In this document: in pieces, positions 62,715 to 64,000 of the stretch
Position numbering within the stretch: position 1 is the stretch's first letter
Layout of the letters: each line of letters begins with the position of its first letter
NCBI RefSeq assembly: GCF_003097515.1
Contig: NZ_CP029188.1
Location: forward strand, 5,934,531-5,998,530
Source of the DNA: Streptomyces tirandamycinicus
GTDB lineage: Bacteria; Actinomycetota; Actinomycetes; Streptomycetales; Streptomycetaceae
Length of the DNA: 64,000 nt
Direction: 5' to 3'
Program-made: the position numbers and the translations under genes
Notes under the pieces: generated by a model
Told to the model about the DNA's origin: nothing
Database searches by the model: none
What the model saw: only the letters and a program-made list of their open reading frames with translations

Positions 62715-64000
62715 CGGATACCTCGAACGGCTCAAGCGCGAAGGGCGCATCGTCGTCGTCGGCGCGTCCCTGGCCGGTCTCAGGGCCGCCGAGACCCTGC
62801 GGACGGAGGGCTTCGCCGGCACGCTCACGATGGTCGGCGACGAGCCCTACGAACCGTACGACCGGCCCCCGCTCTCCAAGGGCGTCCTGCTCGGCAGGAC
62901 CACGCCGGACCACACCGCCCTGCCGCGGCGCCGGGCCCTGGAGGCCGACTGGCGGCTCGGCACGGCCGCGACCGGGCTGGACATGGCCGCCAAACGCGTC
63001 CGGCTGGACGACGGCGAGGAGGTCGAGTACGACCGGCTGCTGATCACCACCGGTGTCCGCGCCCGGCCGTGGCCGCACGACGGCGAGGCCGGACTCGACG
63101 GGGTCTTCGTGCTGCGGACCCGGGACGACGCGACCGCGCTGCAGAAGCGCCTCGCCGACGGGCCCCGCCGGGTGGTCGTCATCGGCGCGGGCTTCACCGG
63201 CTCGGAGATCGCCTCCGCCTGCCGGGAGCGGGACATCCCCGTGACGGTCGCGGAACGCGGAGCCTCGCCCCTGGTGGGCGCGCTCGGCGGGGTCATCGGC
63301 CAGGTGGCCGCCGAGCTGCAGCGCGAGCACGGGGTGGATCTGCGCACCGGCGTGATGGTGACCGGGCTCGAGGGCGACTCGGCCGGGCGGGTGCGTGCCG
63401 CCCATCTCTCCGACGGGTCCTCCGTCGAGACCGACATCGTGGTCGTCGCGCTCGGCGCGACGCGCAACACGGAGTGGCTCGCCGGATCGGGGCTCGGAGC
63501 CGGTCCCCGGGGCATCGCCTGTGACGCCGGCTGCCGCGCGTTCGACATCCGGGGCATCGTCACCGACGACGTCTTCGTCGCCGGTGACGTGGCGCGGTCG
63601 CCGCACCCGCTCTTCGGCTACCAGTTCCTGTCGCTGGAGCACTGGGGCAACGCCGTCAGCCAGGCAGAGACCGCCGCGCACAACATGCTCTGCGAGAGCG
63701 TCGACCGCCGCCCCCACATGTGGGTCCCGGCCTTCTGGTCCTCCCAGTTCGGCGTGAACATCAAGTCGGTGGGCGTGCCGTCCATGGGCACCGAACTCCT
63801 GATCTCCCAGGGTTCGCTCGCCGAACGGCGGTTCGTGGGGGTGTACGGGTACCAGGACCGCGTCATCGGTGCGGTCACCTTCGACCAGGCGCGCTGGCTG
63901 CCGTTCTACGAGCATCTGATCCAGACGACGGCGCCGTTCCCGCCGCCGTTCCCGACGGTGGACCGCCGCCCCGAGGGAGCACGGCCCGTACCGGCCGACT
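62704..64000 (+). CDS. NAD(P)/FAD-dependent ferredoxin reductase (partial at window end)
   Basis: At least 432 residues are present and the gene runs past base 64000. FAD motif RIVVVGASLAGLRAAETLR is at about residues 15-33, with YEPYDRPPLSKGVLL. The NAD(P)-binding motif VVVIGAGFTGSEIASACRE is near 160, and TDDVFVAGDVARSPHPLF near 285 binds the FAD. The C-terminal dimerisation/reductase domain begins WVPAFWSSQFGVNIKSVG. This is the rubredoxin/ferredoxin reductase type that serves P450 or dioxygenase systems. ATG 62704 lies inside the ferredoxin gene. Its partner may be the P450 4.4 kb upstream. Confidence 0.9.
   Translation, partial: MPADGYLERLKREGRIVVVGASLAGLRAAETLRTEGFAGTLTMVGDEPYEPYDRPPLSKGVLLGRTTPDHTALPRRRALEADWRLGTAATGLDMAAKRVRLDDGEEVEYDRLLITTGVRARPWPHDGEAGLDGVFVLRTRDDATALQKRLADGPRRVVVIGAGFTGSEIASACRERDIPVTVAERGASPLVGALGGVIGQVAAELQREHGVDLRTGVMVTGLEGDSAGRVRAAHLSDGSSVETDIVVVALGATRNTEWLAGSGLGAGPRGIACDAGCRAFDIRGIVTDDVFVAGDVARSPHPLFGYQFLSLEHWGNAVSQAETAAHNMLCESVDRRPHMWVPAFWSSQFGVNIKSVGVPSMGTELLISQGSLAERRFVGVYGYQDRVIGAVTFDQARWLPFYEHLIQTTAPFPPPFPTVDRRPEGARPVPAD

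Overview
The window is about 64 kb of very GC-rich chromosomal DNA with Streptomyces character. GTG and TTG starts are common, genes overlap as ATGA or GTGA, purine-rich ribosome sites precede most starts, and only small intergenic regions are AT-richer. The gene content fits too: allantoin catabolism with an IclR regulator, DUF5955, DUF6325, DUF6278, SHOCT proteins and a YihY/BrkB protein. I saw no rRNA, tRNA, CRISPR array, transposase or phage gene, and noticed no TTA leucine codon in the coding regions I inspected. The species cannot be named from the sequence.

Layout. (1) 0.1-9.2 kb is the edge of a surface-polysaccharide locus. A leftward operon holds a UDP-glucuronate decarboxylase-like enzyme, a WecG/TagA transferase and three GT4 glycosyltransferases, one broken by three frameshifts. 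Divergent to it lie an initiating sugar-phosphate transferase and a DUF4012 membrane protein, then a convergent low-molecular-weight tyrosine phosphatase. (2) 9.4-17.4 kb is a purine/allantoin module: malate synthase, a MocA-like nucleotidyltransferase, DUF5955, a methyltransferase, an AllR-type IclR regulator, allantoinase and allantoicase. Repeated TTYCAC-N3-GYGRWA sequences in front of malate synthase and allantoinase look like one regulon. (3) 17.5-25.9 kb has a DUF418 membrane protein, then glycerol-3-phosphate dehydrogenase with a TetR regulator, divergent from an alkylglycerone-phosphate-synthase-like flavoenzyme and a lipid kinase. This is a compact candidate glycerolipid or ether-lipid locus. 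A saccharopine-dehydrogenase-like gene divergent from another TetR gene follows. (4) 26.0-32.1 kb is a sugar or polyol uptake locus: an inositol-dehydrogenase-like enzyme, a GntR/UTRA regulator, and an ABC operon with two tandem paralogous binding lipoproteins, one permease and one ATPase.

(5) 32.2-46.7 kb is a membrane, stress and redox block: YihY/BrkB, GAP-family protein, DUF6325, SHOCT, ClC channel, cyclase-family hydrolase, GMC oxidoreductase, glucose-1-dehydrogenase-like SDR, a two-subunit cytochrome bd-type oxidase, a cation/proton antiporter, and a GH15 enzyme on the other strand. Many genes overlap by one to four bases, so the rightward genes are probably co-expressed. (6) 46.8-53.8 kb: DUF2254 protein, ROK sugar kinase with a small membrane protein, an orphan PcaD-PcaC fusion, an MBL-fold hydrolase, exonuclease III and DUF6278. 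(7) 54.0-64.0 kb: a secreted CocE-type hydrolase divergent from an alpha/beta hydrolase-P450 pair. The P450 has a glycine-rich insertion inside a normally invariant motif. Then come an unknown anchored protein, a secreted gamma-glutamyltransferase, a small membrane protein, and a [3Fe-4S] ferredoxin overlapping a ferredoxin reductase cut by the window end.

Short GC-rich tandem repeats (8-45 bp periods) occur in many spacers, and several convergent gene pairs are separated by perfect hairpins. Functions come from recognising families by eye; no database search was possible.
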